From the NCBI RefSeq assembly GCF_900143625.1, contig NZ_FRFF01000198.1, positions 1-64,000 on the forward strand: a DNA stretch of 64,000 nucleotides. Reading direction: 5' to 3'. Positions 62,869-64,000 of the stretch are shown one piece after another. A model generated the notes under the pieces. It was not told where the DNA came from. It worked only from the letters and a program-made list of their open reading frames with translations, and ran no database searches. The translations under genes were made by a program, and so were the position numbers. Within the stretch, counting starts at the first letter, position 1. Each line of letters opens with the position of its first letter. The DNA comes from Nocardiopsis sp. JB363. GTDB taxonomy: Bacteria > Actinomycetota > Actinomycetes > Streptosporangiales > Streptosporangiaceae.

Positions 62869-64000
62869 ATGAGATCCCGAAGCGCGTCCGCGGTCGCCGG
62901 CATCGCCGCGATCGCCTTGATGGCGACCGCGTGTGGCAGCGACGGCGACACCGGCGGCGGTGACGAGGGCTCTGCCGAGGGCACCCTCGTCATCTGGTCC
63001 GACCCCGAGCGCGCCGACGCCATCCAGAGCGCCGCCGCCGACTTCGCCGAGGCCAACGGCATCGAGGTCGACGTCCAGAACGTCTCCTTCGACGACATCC
63101 AGGGCGACATCGTCAACGCTCACCAGGCCGGCAACGCCCCCGACGTCTTCATCGGCGCCCACGACTGGGCCGGCAACCTCCTGCGCAACGGCACGGTCCA
63201 GCCGATCGAGCTGCCCGCCGACCGCGCCGAAGCGCTGGACGAGACCGCTGTGGAGGCCATGACCCTGGAGGGCCAGCTCCTGGGTGTTCCGTACGCGCAG
63301 GAGAACATCTTCCTCATGCGCAACACCGAGCTGGCTCCGGACGCCCCGGAGACCTTCGAGGAGCTCGTCGAGGTCGGCAACGAGCTCAAGGACGCCGGCG
63401 ACACGAGCGAGGTCCTGGCGATGGCGGTCGGCCAGGAGGGCGACCCCTTCCGCATGAACGCCCTGATGACCTCGGCCGGTGGTTACCTGTTCGGTCAGGA
63501 CGACAACGGCGACTGGGACCCCGAGGACCTCGGCATCGGCTCCGACGAGACGATCGAGGCCATGGAGACGATCGCCGAGTACGGCGAGGAGGGCGAGGAG
63601 GTGCTGCGCCGCTCCATCGACCTGGAGAACGAAGCCTCCCTGTTCTTCGACGGTGAGTCCCCGTTCTTCGTCGCCGGCCCCTGGAACATCGGTGACGCCA
63701 ACACCTCCGACATCGACTACGAGATCAGCGCCATCCCCGGTTTCGACGGAATGGACCCCGCCAGCCCCTACATCGGCTACCAGGGCTTCTTCGTGACCGA
63801 GGGCAGCGCCAACAGCGCGCTGGCCGAGGAGTTCGTGGTCAACTACGTCTCCGACTCCGACTTCGTTCAGACGCTGTACGAGGCCGACCCGCGCACCCCG
63901 GTGCAGAGCGAGGCCCTGGCCGCCGTCTCCGAAGAGGACCCGAACATCGCGCTGATGGCCGAGACCGGTGAGAACGGCATGCCCATGCCGAACATCCCCG
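62869..64000 (+). CDS. sugar ABC transporter substrate-binding lipoprotein (copy 2, 3' end outside window)
   Basis: A frame opens at the ATG 62869 with GGAAGGAAG upstream and runs without a stop to the window end (377 codons seen). The N-terminus MRSRSASAVAGIAAIALMAT is followed by AC, a lipobox with Cys at about 22. The mature part has LVIWSDPERADAIQSAAADF, APDVFIGAHDWAGNLL, LLGVPYAQENIFLMRN, LMTSAGGYLFGQDDNGDW and FFVAGPWNIGDANTS. It is clearly paralogous to the preceding lipoprotein. As it has its own operator-like region, it is likely the main binding protein of a mal/agl operon continuing rightward. Confidence 0.93.
   Translation, partial: MRSRSASAVAGIAAIALMATACGSDGDTGGGDEGSAEGTLVIWSDPERADAIQSAAADFAEANGIEVDVQNVSFDDIQGDIVNAHQAGNAPDVFIGAHDWAGNLLRNGTVQPIELPADRAEALDETAVEAMTLEGQLLGVPYAQENIFLMRNTELAPDAPETFEELVEVGNELKDAGDTSEVLAMAVGQEGDPFRMNALMTSAGGYLFGQDDNGDWDPEDLGIGSDETIEAMETIAEYGEEGEEVLRRSIDLENEASLFFDGESPFFVAGPWNIGDANTSDIDYEISAIPGFDGMDPASPYIGYQGFFVTEGSANSALAEEFVVNYVSDSDFVQTLYEADPRTPVQSEALAAVSEEDPNIALMAETGENGMPMPNIP

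Overview
The window is chromosomal DNA from a high-GC actinobacterium. Codons are strongly G/C-ending, GTG and TTG starts are common, several promoters look leaderless, and the gene set is typical of the group: hrcA-dnaJ-rsmE, phoH-ybeY-CorC-era, recO-uppS, zur-znuBC, actinobacterial leuA with a leucine leader peptide, DUF3097, and DUF4870 proteins. Gene content and order suggest a streptosporangial lineage such as Nocardiopsaceae, but this is inference without a database search. No rRNA, tRNA, CRISPR array, IS element or phage gene was recognised.

Layout. 1-1000: two gene remnants on opposite strands (TetR-like and substrate-binding/VWA-like). 1023-14162: dgt, a YdcF/SanA-type membrane protein, ppdK, a hemolysin III (TrhA) membrane protein, fdhD, glyS, a small monooxygenase-fold protein and a 1241-aa CDP-glycerol-type glycerophosphotransferase. 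14585-17135: a small membrane protein, then a zinc uptake operon with its own Zur-like regulator. 17199-20525: two tandem SGNH hydrolases downstream of recO-uppS. 20818-23632: a secreted CAP-domain protein behind a potentially structured 5' leader, then leuA behind a leucine-rich leader peptide. 23932-30516: an accessory segment with a degenerate HATPase-like protein, an isoaspartate-methyltransferase-like enzyme, a divergent XRE/TPR regulator with a SLOG-like partner, an M14 carboxypeptidase and an amidohydrolase.

30703-44316 is a purine (urate/allantoin) and glyoxylate catabolic cluster. The leftward operon hyi-glxR-gcl converts glyoxylate to glycerate. The rightward genes are uraD, uraH, urate oxidase, a nucleobase permease, a LysR regulator and allantoicase. 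The leftward pair is allB plus a DUF6986/HpcH-type aldolase, and an IclR regulator is divergent from it. Paired 15-bp operator-like sites on a 21-bp phase lie in both divergent intergenic regions, suggesting one IclR protein controls the whole cluster. Xanthine dehydrogenase, ureidoglycolase and glycerate kinase are not in the window.

44380-57602 is a conserved housekeeping block, read mostly leftward: era, an inactive deaminase-like protein, a CBS/CorC protein, ybeY, phoH, HIT hydrolase, an ECF sigma factor with a membrane partner (rightward), rsmE, dnaJ, hrcA (with CIRCE), DUF3097, two DUF4870 paralogues and hemW. 57860-64000 has a DoxX-like protein, then an alpha-glucoside locus: a LacI regulator, a divergent GH13 glucosidase and two successive sugar-binding lipoproteins, the second cut by the window end.
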